Assembly: GCF_000518545.1 (NCBI RefSeq)
Contig: NZ_KI912452.1
Span: 68,729 to 132,728, forward strand
DNA: 64,000 nt
Reading direction: 5' to 3'
Source of the DNA: Hallella seregens ATCC 51272
GTDB lineage: Bacteria; Bacteroidota; Bacteroidia; Bacteroidales; Bacteroidaceae
The position numbers and the translations under genes were made by a program. Positions 1 through 8,136 of the stretch are shown piece after piece; positions within the stretch are counted from its first letter, which is position 1, and every line of letters starts with the position of its first letter. The notes under the pieces were generated by a model. It was not told the origin of the DNA and did not search any database. It was given only the letters and a program-made list of their open reading frames with translations.

Positions 1-234
1 GGTCTGTGCCGCTGCCGAAATGTCGAGGTCGCCGTCGTCGGTCAGGGTCACTTTGTACCAGTCTTGGGTGTCGCCGTCGGCTCCCAACTGTCCGCGAACG
101 GCGGTTCCAGTCTCGATGGCCTGTGCCTGTTTCCAGGTGTTGTCGGGCACGGCATCCTGCCCCCAAGCGTGTGTTGCGCCCAGGAGCACGGCGGCCATGA
201 GGGCCGCTCGTAGGTTGTGCGTAGCGTTTTTCAT
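1..234 (-). CDS. Secreted protein, N-terminal part (runs off window)
   Basis: Reading the minus strand from the ATG at 232-234 gives 78 codons without a stop to the window edge. The product starts MKNATHNLRAALMAAVLLGA and continues THAWGQD, a typical signal peptide with a cleavage site near AWG-QD. The mature start has the pattern AVRGQLGADGDTQDWYKVTL, which resembles the beginning of pre-peptidase C-terminal (PPC-like) beta domains, in which GxLxxxGDxDWYxVxL is common. That assignment is by eye only. A TATTTTTG -7 box on the minus strand at 273-280 would give a 5' leader of roughly 30 nt. The rest of the protein and its real role lie outside the window. Confidence 0.7.
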   Translation of the reverse strand, partial: MKNATHNLRAALMAAVLLGATHAWGQDAVPDNTWKQAQAIETGTAVRGQLGADGDTQDWYKVTLTDDGDLDISAAAQT

Positions 235-370
235 CTTGTTTCGGTTTATAGGATTACATATGTTTAAGTTTACAAAAATAGGGCAGGAAGTGCCGTAAAA
301 GCGTCGCAATTTCGGAATTTTAGTGTCGCAATTTTAGAAAAATGCTTTTAAGGGGGCCCTAAAAAGCAAA

Positions 371-401
371 AAAGCCCAATCTTTGGACGGGATTGGGCTT
401 T
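371..401 (-). terminator. Hairpin terminator upstream of the first gene
   Basis: An 11-bp perfect stem (371-381 with 391-401) encloses a 9-nt loop. Read on the minus strand it is followed by a T-rich stretch (six T, GC, five T), so it works best as a minus-strand terminator. It lies about 200 bases beyond the secDF terminator. It may be a back-up terminator or end a separate small transcript. Confidence 0.6.
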
Positions 402-602
402 TGGACAACAGGGGAAAGGGCACAGTCATGGGAGGTCGCGGCGCGGCGCCCGGTAGGTATTGCGAACCTTTGGGAGCTGCAACAGCAGGGCGGCATGGCG
501 CCGGGCGTTGGGGCGGGCGGCGGCGGACAGTGGGCCAGGGGCCGGCCGGCCGCCGAGGAACAGCAACGGCAAGGTGTGCATGGATGACAGGATGACAAAT
601 GA

Positions 603-643
603 AAAGACCATCCCTGCAGCCCAGGGCTGCAGGGATGGTCTTT
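603..643 (-). terminator. secDF terminator
   Basis: Bases 603-622 and 624-643 form a perfect 20-bp inverted repeat around one base, so the real loop is a few nucleotides at the tip. It begins about 50 bases after the secDF stop codon. The minus strand continues with TTTCATTTG. The long GC-rich stem argues for rho-independent termination. Confidence 0.75.
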
Positions 644-694
644 GGATGAAAGGGCTGGTCGGACCCAGCCGGCGGGGTGTTTACCCGCCGAGGC

Positions 695-3600
695 TTAGGC
701 CTGGGCCGTTGCAAGAGCTGCTTCGTCGCCGTCCGGGACGCGTCGGTCCTGAATCTTGCGACCCATCACGAGGTAGGCAATGGGCGAGGCAATGAAGATG
801 GAACTCAGTGTGCCGGACACCACGCCCATCGTCATGGCAAAGGCAAACGGCTGGATGCTCTTGCCGCCGAGGAAGAGGATGCAGAGCAATACTATCAGCG
901 TCGAGAACGAAGTATTGATGGTACGGGCCAGCGTTTGGTTGATGGAGTTGTTGAAAAGGGTCTGAATGTCCTGTTTGGGATGCAGTCGCAGGTTCTCGCG
1001 GATGCGGTCGAACACCACCACTTTATCGTTGATGGAGTAGCCGATGACCGTCAGCACGGCACCGATGAATGTCTGATCCACCTCCAACGAGAAAGGCACG
1101 AGGCCTTGCAGCAGCGAGAAAAGGCCAATCACGGTGAGGGCGTCGAGGGCCAGAGCCACCGTGGAACCCACCGAGAAAGCCACGTTGCGGAAGCGCAGCA
1201 GGATGTAGAGGAAGATGGCCACTAAGGCGATGAGCACACTGATGATGGCTCCATAGGTCACGTCGCGGGCCACGGACGGGCCCACCTTGGACGAGCTGAT
1301 GATGGATCCGCCCTGACGAATGTCGGGGTTCTTGAAGGCTTCGACGCTCTTCTGGCTCACCAGGCCGGCACCCTTGAGACCCTTGAACAGCAGGTTCTCT
1401 GCCTCGTCGTCGACGGTGGGGCTGCTCGACTCAATCTTGTAGTTGGTCGAAATGCGGATGGTCTTGTTGTCGGTACCCAGCGAGAGGGCACTGCTGGTGC
1501 AGCCGGGGAACGTCTTGGCGAGCACGTCGCGCACCTGCTCGGGTTGCGTGGGCTGCTCAAAGGCGATGACATAGTTGCGTCCACCCGTGAAGTCGATGCT
1601 CTGGGCCAAGCCGCGTACAAGGAAGCTGGCGCCGAAAACCACGACGGCAGCAATGGCAATCGTGAATGTTTTCTTGTACATTGACATGAATTTCACGTTC
1701 GTGCCCTGCATCATGTTCTTGGAAATGGCGGTCCAATACTTCAGGTTGAGCCACTTGTCCTTGCTCAGTTTGTACTCATAGACCAGACGGGTGAGGTAGA
1801 CGGCACTGAAGAACGAGCAGACAATACCGATGATCCAGGTGGTGGCGAAGCCGCGGATGGGGCCTGTACCGAAGACGTAGAGGATGACACCGGTGATGAT
1901 GCTGGTGAGGTTGGAGTCGAAAATGGCCGAGAAAGCATTGCTGTAACCTGCGCTTACGGCCTGCTTCATGCCCTTGCCGGCACGCAGCTCTTCCTTGATG
2001 CGCTCATAGATCAGCACGTTGGCGTCGACCGCCGTACCGAGCGACAGCACCATACCAGCTATACCCGACATGGTGAGGGCGGCCTGGAACGAGGTGAGAA
2101 TGCCGAGCGTGAAGAATACGTTGATGAGCAGGGCGCTCACGGCAATGAGGCCGGGGATGATATTGTACATGGCAAGCATGTAGACAATCAGCAGTACGAA
2201 GGCAATAATGAACGACACAATGCCCTGCTGAATGGACTGCGCACCGAGCGTGGGACCCACTACTTCTTCCTGCACAATGTGGGCGGGAGCAGGCATGCGG
2301 CCCGACTTGAGAGTGTTGGCCAAGTCTTTAGTGTCCTCGATGGTGAAGTTGCCGGAGATGGAAGACTGGCCGCCATCGATCTCTCCATTCACGCGGGGGG
2401 CGGAGTAAACCACGCCGTCGAGCACGATGGCAATGGCTTTACCCACGTTGGCTTTGGTGAGTTCGGCCCAGCGTCGGGCCCCTTCCGAGTTCATGGTCAT
2501 GCTTACTTCGGGCTGGCCTGAAAGGTTGTTGAACTGGTCTTTGGCGTCTGTAACCACGTCGCCCTCCAGCGGAGCGCGGCCGCTGGTGGTGGTCACTTTC
2601 AGGGCATGGAGCTCAAAAATGTTCTTGGCAGAGATGCCGTCGGCAGCCTTGGCACTCCAAAGGAGCCGCATGTCGGCGGGCAATACTTGTTTGGCCACGT
2701 CGCTGTAGATGAGCTTGTTGATGGCAGCGGTGTCGCGGACGCTGGCATATCCCACCAGGCTCAGGCTCTGTCCGCCGGTGGTTTGCAGCATGGCAAGCAG
2801 CGGATGCAGCTTCTTGGCCTGGGCGAGCTGGTCGTCGGGAGTGGTCTTCACTGCGGTCTTTTTGGTATCGTTCTTCAGCTGGAACTTGGGCTTGGCTGCC
2901 TGTACGGCAGGTTTCTGAGCCTTGGCCTTGGTGCTGTCCTTGGTGGCAACGGTGTCCTGGTCGGCGTTGGCCAGGCGGCTGTCAAGCTGTTGAAGATAGG
3001 GTATGGCCTCGGCGGCGTTGTAGGTTTCCCAGAATTCCAGGTTGGCACTGCCCTGCAACAGCTTGCGCATGCGCTCGGGTTCTTTGATGCCCGGCATCTC
3101 CACCATGATGCGGCCTTCGGCTCCCTGCACCTTCTGGATGTTGGGCTGAACCACGCCGAACTGGTCAATACGGGTGCGTACCACGTTGAACGAGTTGTCG
3201 ATGGCGGCGCTCACTTCTGAGCGGAGCACCTTTTCCACCTCGCTGTCCGAGCTGGTCGGCGAGACCTTGCCCTGTAGCTGCTGGGTGGCAAACACCTCGG
3301 CCAAGCGGTGGCCAGGGGCATTTTTATGATAAGCGTTGATGAAGAGCGAGATGAAATTTCCCTGTGTAGCCTCCTGCTCCTGCCGGGCTTCGTTCATCGA
3401 TTTCACAAAAGCGGGGTCGGTTTTGTGGTCGGCCAGTGTCTCCACAACATCGGGAACGGAGATCTCGAGAATGACGTTCATGCCGCCTTTCAGGTCAAGG
3501 CCCAGTCCAATCTGCGTTTCGAGGCACTTCTGGTAGCTGTAGATTCCCAGATACTTTACAGAGTCCTTGTAGTCCTGCTGGGCAATGGGATCCTTCAGTT

Positions 3601-3709
3601 TGTCGGCTTGTTCGTCATAGTATCGCGTGGCGAACGAGAAAGACAAATAGAAGATGCTTGCAAGCGTCAGTAGGACTGCGGTTACAATTACAATTCCTTT
3701 GTTTTGCAT
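695..3709 (-). CDS. secDF: Fused protein translocase SecDF
   Basis: This 1004-residue inner-membrane protein joins SecD and SecF in one chain, the usual arrangement in Bacteroidota. SecDF uses the proton motive force to pull preproteins out of the SecYEG channel on the periplasmic side. An N-terminal membrane segment (residues 5-27) is followed by the SecD D1 signature GLGLDLKGGMNVILEI, a long periplasmic domain with a low-complexity Lys/Ala/Gln stretch near residues 250-300, and the GTAVDANVLIYERIKEE motif. The SecF half starts near residue 675 with its own IDFTGGRNYV motif and ends with INDKVVVFDRIREN. The gene has its own promoter and terminator and appears monocistronic. Confidence 0.97.
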   Translation of the reverse strand: MQNKGIVIVTAVLLTLASIFYLSFSFATRYYDEQADKLKDPIAQQDYKDSVKYLGIYSYQKCLETQIGLGLDLKGGMNVILEISVPDVVETLADHKTDPAFVKSMNEARQEQEATQGNFISLFINAYHKNAPGHRLAEVFATQQLQGKVSPTSSDSEVEKVLRSEVSAAIDNSFNVVRTRIDQFGVVQPNIQKVQGAEGRIMVEMPGIKEPERMRKLLQGSANLEFWETYNAAEAIPYLQQLDSRLANADQDTVATKDSTKAKAQKPAVQAAKPKFQLKNDTKKTAVKTTPDDQLAQAKKLHPLLAMLQTTGGQSLSLVGYASVRDTAAINKLIYSDVAKQVLPADMRLLWSAKAADGISAKNIFELHALKVTTTSGRAPLEGDVVTDAKDQFNNLSGQPEVSMTMNSEGARRWAELTKANVGKAIAIVLDGVVYSAPRVNGEIDGGQSSISGNFTIEDTKDLANTLKSGRMPAPAHIVQEEVVGPTLGAQSIQQGIVSFIIAFVLLIVYMLAMYNIIPGLIAVSALLINVFFTLGILTSFQAALTMSGIAGMVLSLGTAVDANVLIYERIKEELRAGKGMKQAVSAGYSNAFSAIFDSNLTSIITGVILYVFGTGPIRGFATTWIIGIVCSFFSAVYLTRLVYEYKLSKDKWLNLKYWTAISKNMMQGTNVKFMSMYKKTFTIAIAAVVVFGASFLVRGLAQSIDFTGGRNYVIAFEQPTQPEQVRDVLAKTFPGCTSSALSLGTDNKTIRISTNYKIESSSPTVDDEAENLLFKGLKGAGLVSQKSVEAFKNPDIRQGGSIISSSKVGPSVARDVTYGAIISVLIALVAIFLYILLRFRNVAFSVGSTVALALDALTVIGLFSLLQGLVPFSLEVDQTFIGAVLTVIGYSINDKVVVFDRIRENLRLHPKQDIQTLFNNSINQTLARTINTSFSTLIVLLCILFLGGKSIQPFAFAMTMGVVSGTLSSIFIASPIAYLVMGRKIQDRRVPDGDEAALATAQA

Positions 3710-3752
3710 TTTGTTGGTTATTTATTGTTTTCTATGGTTTCACTATATTCTG

Positions 3753-3785
3753 CAAAGGTACTCATTTTTCCACGTTCGACGCAAA
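3753..3785 (-). promoter_or_regulatory. secDF promoter
   Basis: On the minus strand TTTG at 3782-3785 is followed after 21 bases by TACCTTTG at 3753-3760, matching the Bacteroidetes -33/-7 consensus. Transcription would start about 35 bases before the secDF ATG at 3709. Confidence 0.6.
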
Positions 3786-3820
3786 ATATCCACCTTTTTA
3801 TTACACAAAGGCTTTCGTTT

Positions 3821-4909
3821 TTAGCGTTTCGCGCGCTTTTCGAGCCAGCAGATGATGGGATAATGGTCGGAAGTTTTGATTTTGTTGTCCACGTGGCAGC
3901 CATAGGGTTTGAAGTGGCTGGAGCAGAAAATATGGTCTATACGCACCAGAAACCCGTTGTAGTGGTAGCTGATTCCTGGGCCGTTGCCCGTGGCTACATA
4001 GCAGTCGGTCAGTCCGTCGGCTATGGTTCGGCGGGCGTAGGAGATGGGGCCGTCGTTGAAGTCGCCGCATACAATCATGGGCAGGTTGCGGTGGAGGTCG
4101 ATGTAGCGCGCCACGGCCTCGGCCTCGGGAGCCCGCGTGGCGGTGGCCTTGCCCAGTTTGTGGATGAGCAGCCTTGAGGTTTGCTCGGCAGTGTCGGCGT
4201 TCAGCGTGCCCTTGAGCAGACTCCTGAAACGGCCTTTTTCCTTGTTGGTCAACCCCGTGGTTTCCAGATGATTGTTGATGACGACCACCGTGTCCCGACC
4301 CATGCGCAACTTGAAAGCCGCACTCAGGTTGCCCTCCGATGCGTAGATGATGTGCTCCTTGCCCACGATGGGGTACTTGCTGAAGATGCTGATGCAGTCG
4401 CCTTTGTCGCGCATGGCCGTGTCGCGGTACTGATAGATGGGGTTGAGCATGGAGTCTATCTGCTGCTGTCCCACTTCGTTGGCTCCCGACTCCTGCAGGC
4501 AAACAATGTCGGCATCCTGATCGCGCAGGTATTCCAGAATGGGGTTGGGGTCCGATTCGCTGTCTTCCCACCCGGCAAAAAGCCACACGTTGTACGATAT
4601 AACCTTGATGGCTCCCTTGGGAGGCTTACGGTTCACGTTGACAGGCGTGTAGCGGCGCACGGGCCCGTAGCACAAGATGAAACCCAAGAATGGAATCCAC
4701 GCCCCCTTGGGCTTGAAGAGAAGCCAGAAGACAAGGAAAGCCGTGTTGAAGAGGAGGAACAGCGGAAACGCCAGTCCGGCATTGCTCAGAGTGGGAAACG
4801 ACACGGGGTTGAGCAGGTCGGAGTGACCCACCATCAGCATGATAAGCACGGTGGCCACGTTGGCGCCGCCCATCATTTGCAGGGTGACCGTCTTGAGTTT
4901 GCGAATCAT
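3821..4909 (-). CDS. Endonuclease/exonuclease/phosphatase family membrane protein
   Basis: The 362-residue product has three predicted membrane segments in its first 100 residues, then an EEP (DNase I-like) fold. The motifs in order are VISYNVW, the metal-binding Glu in VCLQES, NNHLETT, CGDFND with the catalytic Asp and Asn, and the terminal SDHYPI. Family members cleave phosphodiester or phosphate monoester bonds with divalent metal; the substrate here is not evident. A membrane-anchored form with the catalytic domain outside is common in Bacteroidota. Its start codon overlaps the end of the rhomboid gene by four bases (ATGA), so the two genes are translationally coupled. No clear hairpin follows the stop codon. 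Confidence 0.9.
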   Translation of the reverse strand: MIRKLKTVTLQMMGGANVATVLIMLMVGHSDLLNPVSFPTLSNAGLAFPLFLLFNTAFLVFWLLFKPKGAWIPFLGFILCYGPVRRYTPVNVNRKPPKGAIKVISYNVWLFAGWEDSESDPNPILEYLRDQDADIVCLQESGANEVGQQQIDSMLNPIYQYRDTAMRDKGDCISIFSKYPIVGKEHIIYASEGNLSAAFKLRMGRDTVVVINNHLETTGLTNKEKGRFRSLLKGTLNADTAEQTSRLLIHKLGKATATRAPEAEAVARYIDLHRNLPMIVCGDFNDGPISYARRTIADGLTDCYVATGNGPGISYHYNGFLVRIDHIFCSSHFKPYGCHVDNKIKTSDHYPIICWLEKRAKR

Positions 4910-5862
4910 TTCTTGCTCTGGTCAAAGAGCGTTTGTTTCTCCTCGCGGGTCAGACTGTCGTAGCCGCTCTTGCGAATCTTGTCCAAAATGCGGTCGGTCT
5001 CTTCCTGTGTGGCTTTCTTTCGGGAATTGTAGTCCCAGTCGGCATTGCCCGTGGACTGCCTGTGGGCATGGCCGCCGACCGACCGGCGGCTACCCTCGGA
5101 CGTGCTGCCCTTCCTGCGGCCGGCGGCATGCTGCTCCCAACGCGAGCGCAACTGGTCGAAGAAGCCCGTGCCGCCCATGCCCACGCCCTGGCTGCCCGGA
5201 TGCCGTTGCCAGTAGCGGATGAGGAAGAAACCGAAGACCATGCCGCCCAAATGGGCCAGATGGGCCACCTTGCCGCCTGGCATGGCCAGGCCCAGCGTCA
5301 GTTCAACGGCAATGGAACCAATGACCATCCACTTGGCTTTGATGGGGACAGGGATGGGGATGATGAACATTTTCTCGTTGGGAAACATCATTCCAAAGGC
5401 CAGCAGCAGTGCGTAGAGCGCCCCCGAGGCTCCCACGGTGGTGAGGCCGTTGAGCTGTGAAGCCAGCTGGTGCATCACGCTGAAGGCTTCGCCGATACCC
5501 AGTGGTTGCTGGCCGTAGAGCATGTAATACACCCAGCCGAACTGGGCCACCTCTTGCAGAATGCCGGCTCCGACACCGCAGAAGATGTAATAAAAAATAA
5601 ATCTTCTGCTGCCCCAGGTGTGCTCCACCACGGTGCCAAACATCCACAACATGAACATATTGAAGATGAGATGCTCCCATCCGGCGTGCATGAACATGTA
5701 GCTGACGAGCTGGAACACGTGGAAGTCGGAGGCCATGAAGAAGTGTAACCCGAAGAGGTCGTTCAGGTCAACGCTACCTTGCTGTCTGGTGGCCAGTGTG
5801 CCCACAAAGGCCAGAATATTGATGATGAGCAGATTCTTGGTGATGGTTGGAATCCTTGGCAT
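4906..5862 (-). CDS. Rhomboid family intramembrane serine protease
   Basis: This 318-residue protein is a polytopic rhomboid protease, which cuts substrates within the lipid bilayer using a Ser/His dyad. The nucleophile is Ser146 in GASGALYALL, and the general base is His204 in AHLAHLGG. The upstream HxxxN element is at WEHLIFNM (His64, Asn68). Six membrane segments span roughly residues 10-215. The last 90 residues form a basic, Ser/Gly-rich cytoplasmic tail ending in a segment like ILDKIRKSGYDSLTREE, a conserved tail of Bacteroidota rhomboids. It is the first gene of a two-gene operon with the EEP protein. A TATTTTTG box at 5901-5908 (minus strand) is a possible -7 element. Confidence 0.95.
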   Translation of the reverse strand: MPRIPTITKNLLIINILAFVGTLATRQQGSVDLNDLFGLHFFMASDFHVFQLVSYMFMHAGWEHLIFNMFMLWMFGTVVEHTWGSRRFIFYYIFCGVGAGILQEVAQFGWVYYMLYGQQPLGIGEAFSVMHQLASQLNGLTTVGASGALYALLLAFGMMFPNEKMFIIPIPVPIKAKWMVIGSIAVELTLGLAMPGGKVAHLAHLGGMVFGFFLIRYWQRHPGSQGVGMGGTGFFDQLRSRWEQHAAGRRKGSTSEGSRRSVGGHAHRQSTGNADWDYNSRKKATQEETDRILDKIRKSGYDSLTREEKQTLFDQSKK

Positions 5863-5990
5863 GATGTCGAAATTGTGTCGTGAAACGTTTATGATGGGTG
5901 CAAAAATACGAAAAAACTCGGTTAATCAGCTATGAAACAACCGTTTTAGGAGTTTTTTTGATATGTCGCGGCTTTTTTTTCAGCATTTTG

Positions 5991-6021
5991 TTTGGAATCT
6001 AAAAGGAATCCCCTATATTTG
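5991..6021 (+). promoter_or_regulatory. HU gene promoter
   Basis: TTTG at 5991-5994, a spacer of exactly 19 bases and TATATTTG at 6014-6021 match the Bacteroidetes promoter consensus. The predicted start site leaves a leader of about 45 bases before the HU ATG at 6075. Confidence 0.75.
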
Positions 6022-6074
6022 TTGCCAGAAAAGAACGAAGTGTCATGATATTATTCACTTAATACATAGAAGTT

Positions 6075-6350
6075 ATGAACAAAACAGATTTAGTAAAGAA
6101 GATTGCTGACGCTGCAGGTTTGAGCGCGGCCGATGCCAAGAAGGCCCTCGACGCTACAACCGTTGCCATCAAGGATGCACTGGTGGCAGGAGAGAAAGTT
6201 CAGCTCGTAGGTTTCGGCACATTTGCCGTCAAGGAGCGTCCCGCCCGCCAGGGTGTGAATCCCGCTACGGGCGACAAGATTCAGATTGCGGCCAAGAAAG
6301 TGGTGAAGTTTAACCCGGGAGCTGAATTTGAAGAGGCAGTTAACAAATAA
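6075..6350 (+). CDS. HU family DNA-binding protein
   Basis: The 91-residue product is a full-length HU/IHF-type nucleoid protein, which binds and bends DNA as a dimer. It opens MNKTDLVKKIADAAGLS and carries the diagnostic GFGTFAVKERPAR segment followed by the DNA-binding arm GVNPATGDKIQI and the closing KVVKFNPGAEF. Length and motifs agree with the canonical bacterial HU subunit. The gene is single, with its own strong promoter and a perfect terminator directly after the stop codon. Confidence 0.97.
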   Translation: MNKTDLVKKIADAAGLSAADAKKALDATTVAIKDALVAGEKVQLVGFGTFAVKERPARQGVNPATGDKIQIAAKKVVKFNPGAEFEEAVNK

Positions 6351-6370
6351 TGTCAATATAATTACCATAT

Positions 6371-6401
6371 AAAAGGGCCCGTGCGAAGCACGGGCCCTTT
6401 T
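6371..6401. terminator. Bidirectional terminator between HU and the dehydrogenase gene
   Basis: A perfect 14-bp stem (6371-6384 with 6388-6401), loop GAA, is flanked by AAAA on one side and TTTT on the other. It lies 20 bases after the HU stop and 21 bases after the convergent SDR stop, so it can serve both. Confidence 0.9.
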
Positions 6402-6422
6402 ATGTTTCAGCTGTCCGAAACA

Positions 6423-7232
6423 CTACTTCGGCTGCTTGCCGATGTAGGCCAGAATGCCGCCGTCCACATAGAGCACATGACCGTTTACGGCGTCAGAGGC
6501 ATGCGAAGCGAGGAACACAGCGGGGCCGCCCAGCTCCGAAGGCTCGAGCCATCGGCCGGCCGGAGTCTTGGCGCAGATGAAGCTGTCGAACGGGTGGCGA
6601 CTGCCGTCGGCCTGGCGTTCGCGCAGCGGAGCCGTCTGCGGCGTGGCGATATAGCCCGGCCCGATGCCGTTGCACTGGATGTTGTACTCGCCATATTCCG
6701 AGCAGATGTTGCGGGTGAGCATCTTCAAACCGCCCTTGGCGGCGGCATAGGCCGACACTGTTTCACGGCCCAGCTCGGACATCATGGAGCAGATATTGAT
6801 GATTTTGCCCTCCCTGCGCTCCATCATTTCAGGCAGCACGGCCGAGGAAACGATGAACGGGCCAACGAGGTCAATGTCGATCACCTGCTGGAACTCTTCG
6901 CGCTTCATCTCGTGCATGGGGATGCGTTTGATGATGCCGGCGTTGTTCACGAGGATGTCGATGTGGCCCACTTCCTGGTGAATGCGCTCCACCAGAGCCT
7001 TTACATCGTTTTCCTTGGTCACGTCGCACACGTAGCCCGTCACGTTCTCGATGCCGGCTTCCTTGTAGGCAGCCAGGCCGCGGTCCACGAGTTCCTGCTT
7101 CACGTCGTTGAAGATGATGTGGTTGATGCCGGCTGCAGCAAAGGCCTTGGCAATGTTGAATCCGATGCCATAGGAGGCACCGGTGATCCAGGCGTTCTTG
7201 CCTGACAGTGAGAAAATGTTTAAACTGTCCAT
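6423..7232 (-). CDS. SDR oxidoreductase, gluconate 5-dehydrogenase-like
   Basis: The 269-residue product is a classical short-chain dehydrogenase. The nucleotide-binding motif TGASYGIG lies near residues 17-24, NNAG follows the fourth strand, and the catalytic Ser, Tyr and Lys fall in NICSMMSE and YAAAKGG. Residues such as GRWLEPSELGGPAVFLAS match gluconate 5-dehydrogenase/2-deoxy-D-gluconate 3-dehydrogenase-type SDRs used in hexuronate and gluconate metabolism. The exact substrate is not settled. The frame is open to 7367, but a TATCTTTG -7 box at 7355-7362 (minus strand) puts the start site downstream of that ATG, so I use ATG 7232 (MDSLNIFSLSGKNAW). No sugar-acid genes flank it. Confidence 0.88.
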   Translation of the reverse strand: MDSLNIFSLSGKNAWITGASYGIGFNIAKAFAAAGINHIIFNDVKQELVDRGLAAYKEAGIENVTGYVCDVTKENDVKALVERIHQEVGHIDILVNNAGIIKRIPMHEMKREEFQQVIDIDLVGPFIVSSAVLPEMMERREGKIINICSMMSELGRETVSAYAAAKGGLKMLTRNICSEYGEYNIQCNGIGPGYIATPQTAPLRERQADGSRHPFDSFICAKTPAGRWLEPSELGGPAVFLASHASDAVNGHVLYVDGGILAYIGKQPK

Positions 7233-7440
7233 TTTGTTATTGTTGATAAGGTTGAAATGAATGTCTTGCGACGGTTGCTTCCGCGCGTGCCGCATGGGCG
7301 GACAGCGGGGAACCGTAGTTTGTTTCCTGCCCCGCCGGTGGGGCCGTTGCGTTGCAAAGATAGCCAATTATTTTGGAATCGCGCGCATCTGCCTGTGATT
7401 CTTGCCCGCCGAAACCTTAATTTAATCAAACGCCGTCCCG

Positions 7441-8136
7441 TCAGCACACCAGTTTGTAGCCGATGCCGCGCACGTTGAGGATGCGGATTCCTGGGTCGGC
7501 GGCCAGCCGATGGCGCAGCTTGGTGATGAAAACCTGCAGGCTGCGGGCGTTGAAAAAGCTGTCGTCGCCCCACAGTTGTTGCAGGATGTGGCGCGTCTCC
7601 ACCACCTGTCCACTCCGTTCGGCCAGCATGCGCAGCACGCCCGTCTCGCGGTGCGACAGCTCCTTGACGCCGCCGTCGTGGCAGAGTTGTTGGGTCAGCG
7701 TGTTCAGCCGGTAGCGTCCGATCACCATTTCCTGCCCGGGAGCGGGCGGTGCTGTGGCAGCCATGCGCTGTCCCCGCATGGCCAAGGCACGGATGCGCAC
7801 CATGAGTTCCTGCATGCCGAAAGGCTTCTTCAGGTAGTCGTCGGCCCCCAGACCGAAGCCCTCGACGACATCGCTCACCGCCGAACGGGCCGAGAGGAAC
7901 AGCACGGGCGTCGTCGTGTCGGTCTGCCTCATCCGCCTTACCATCTCGAATCCATCCATGTGTGGCATCATGACGTCGGCCACCAGCACGTCGGGCATCT
8001 GCTCGGCCATGCGTCGCAGTCCCTCCTCGCCGTCGGCAGCCAGGCGGATGCAGAAGCCCTGGGCCTCCAGTGTGTCCTTGATAATCATGGCCAGTGTGGG
8101 CTCGTCCTCCACCAGCAGTACGTTGATTTCATTCAT
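7441..8136 (-). CDS. OmpR/PhoB-type response regulator, RprY-like
   Basis: The 231-residue protein has an N-terminal receiver domain (about residues 5-118) and a C-terminal winged-helix domain (about 135-231). The acidic pocket is in LLVEDE, the phospho-acceptor is Asp54 in VADVMMP, with Ser82 and Lys104 completing the switch site. The effector domain shows the OmpR-type recognition region NARSLQVFITKLRHRL and the end VRGIGYKLV. It overlaps the upstream sensor kinase gene by 8 bases, which fixes the ATG at 8136. The pair resembles Bacteroides RprX/RprY, but I cannot confirm orthology without alignment. Its likely first target is the divergent barrel gene or its own operon. Confidence 0.92.
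   Translation of the reverse strand: MNEINVLLVEDEPTLAMIIKDTLEAQGFCIRLAADGEEGLRRMAEQMPDVLVADVMMPHMDGFEMVRRMRQTDTTTPVLFLSARSAVSDVVEGFGLGADDYLKKPFGMQELMVRIRALAMRGQRMAATAPPAPGQEMVIGRYRLNTLTQQLCHDGGVKELSHRETGVLRMLAERSGQVVETRHILQQLWGDDSFFNARSLQVFITKLRHRLAADPGIRILNVRGIGYKLVC

Larger units (their letters stand above)
235..694. other. Intergenic region with two hairpins, no gene recognised
   Basis: This 460-base stretch separates the 5' end of the first gene from the 3' end of secDF. It holds the secDF terminator at 603-643 and a second strong hairpin at 371-401. The roughly 200 GC-rich bases between the hairpins contain only short overlapping ORFs in several frames with no recognisable protein, and I found no TAnnTTTG box inside. 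It could be a 3' extension of the secDF message or a small RNA. Confidence 0.6.

Noticed and set aside
6423-7205. Plus-strand ORF opposite the dehydrogenase gene
   Set aside because: It has no recognisable domain, while the minus strand encodes a complete SDR protein with all motifs.
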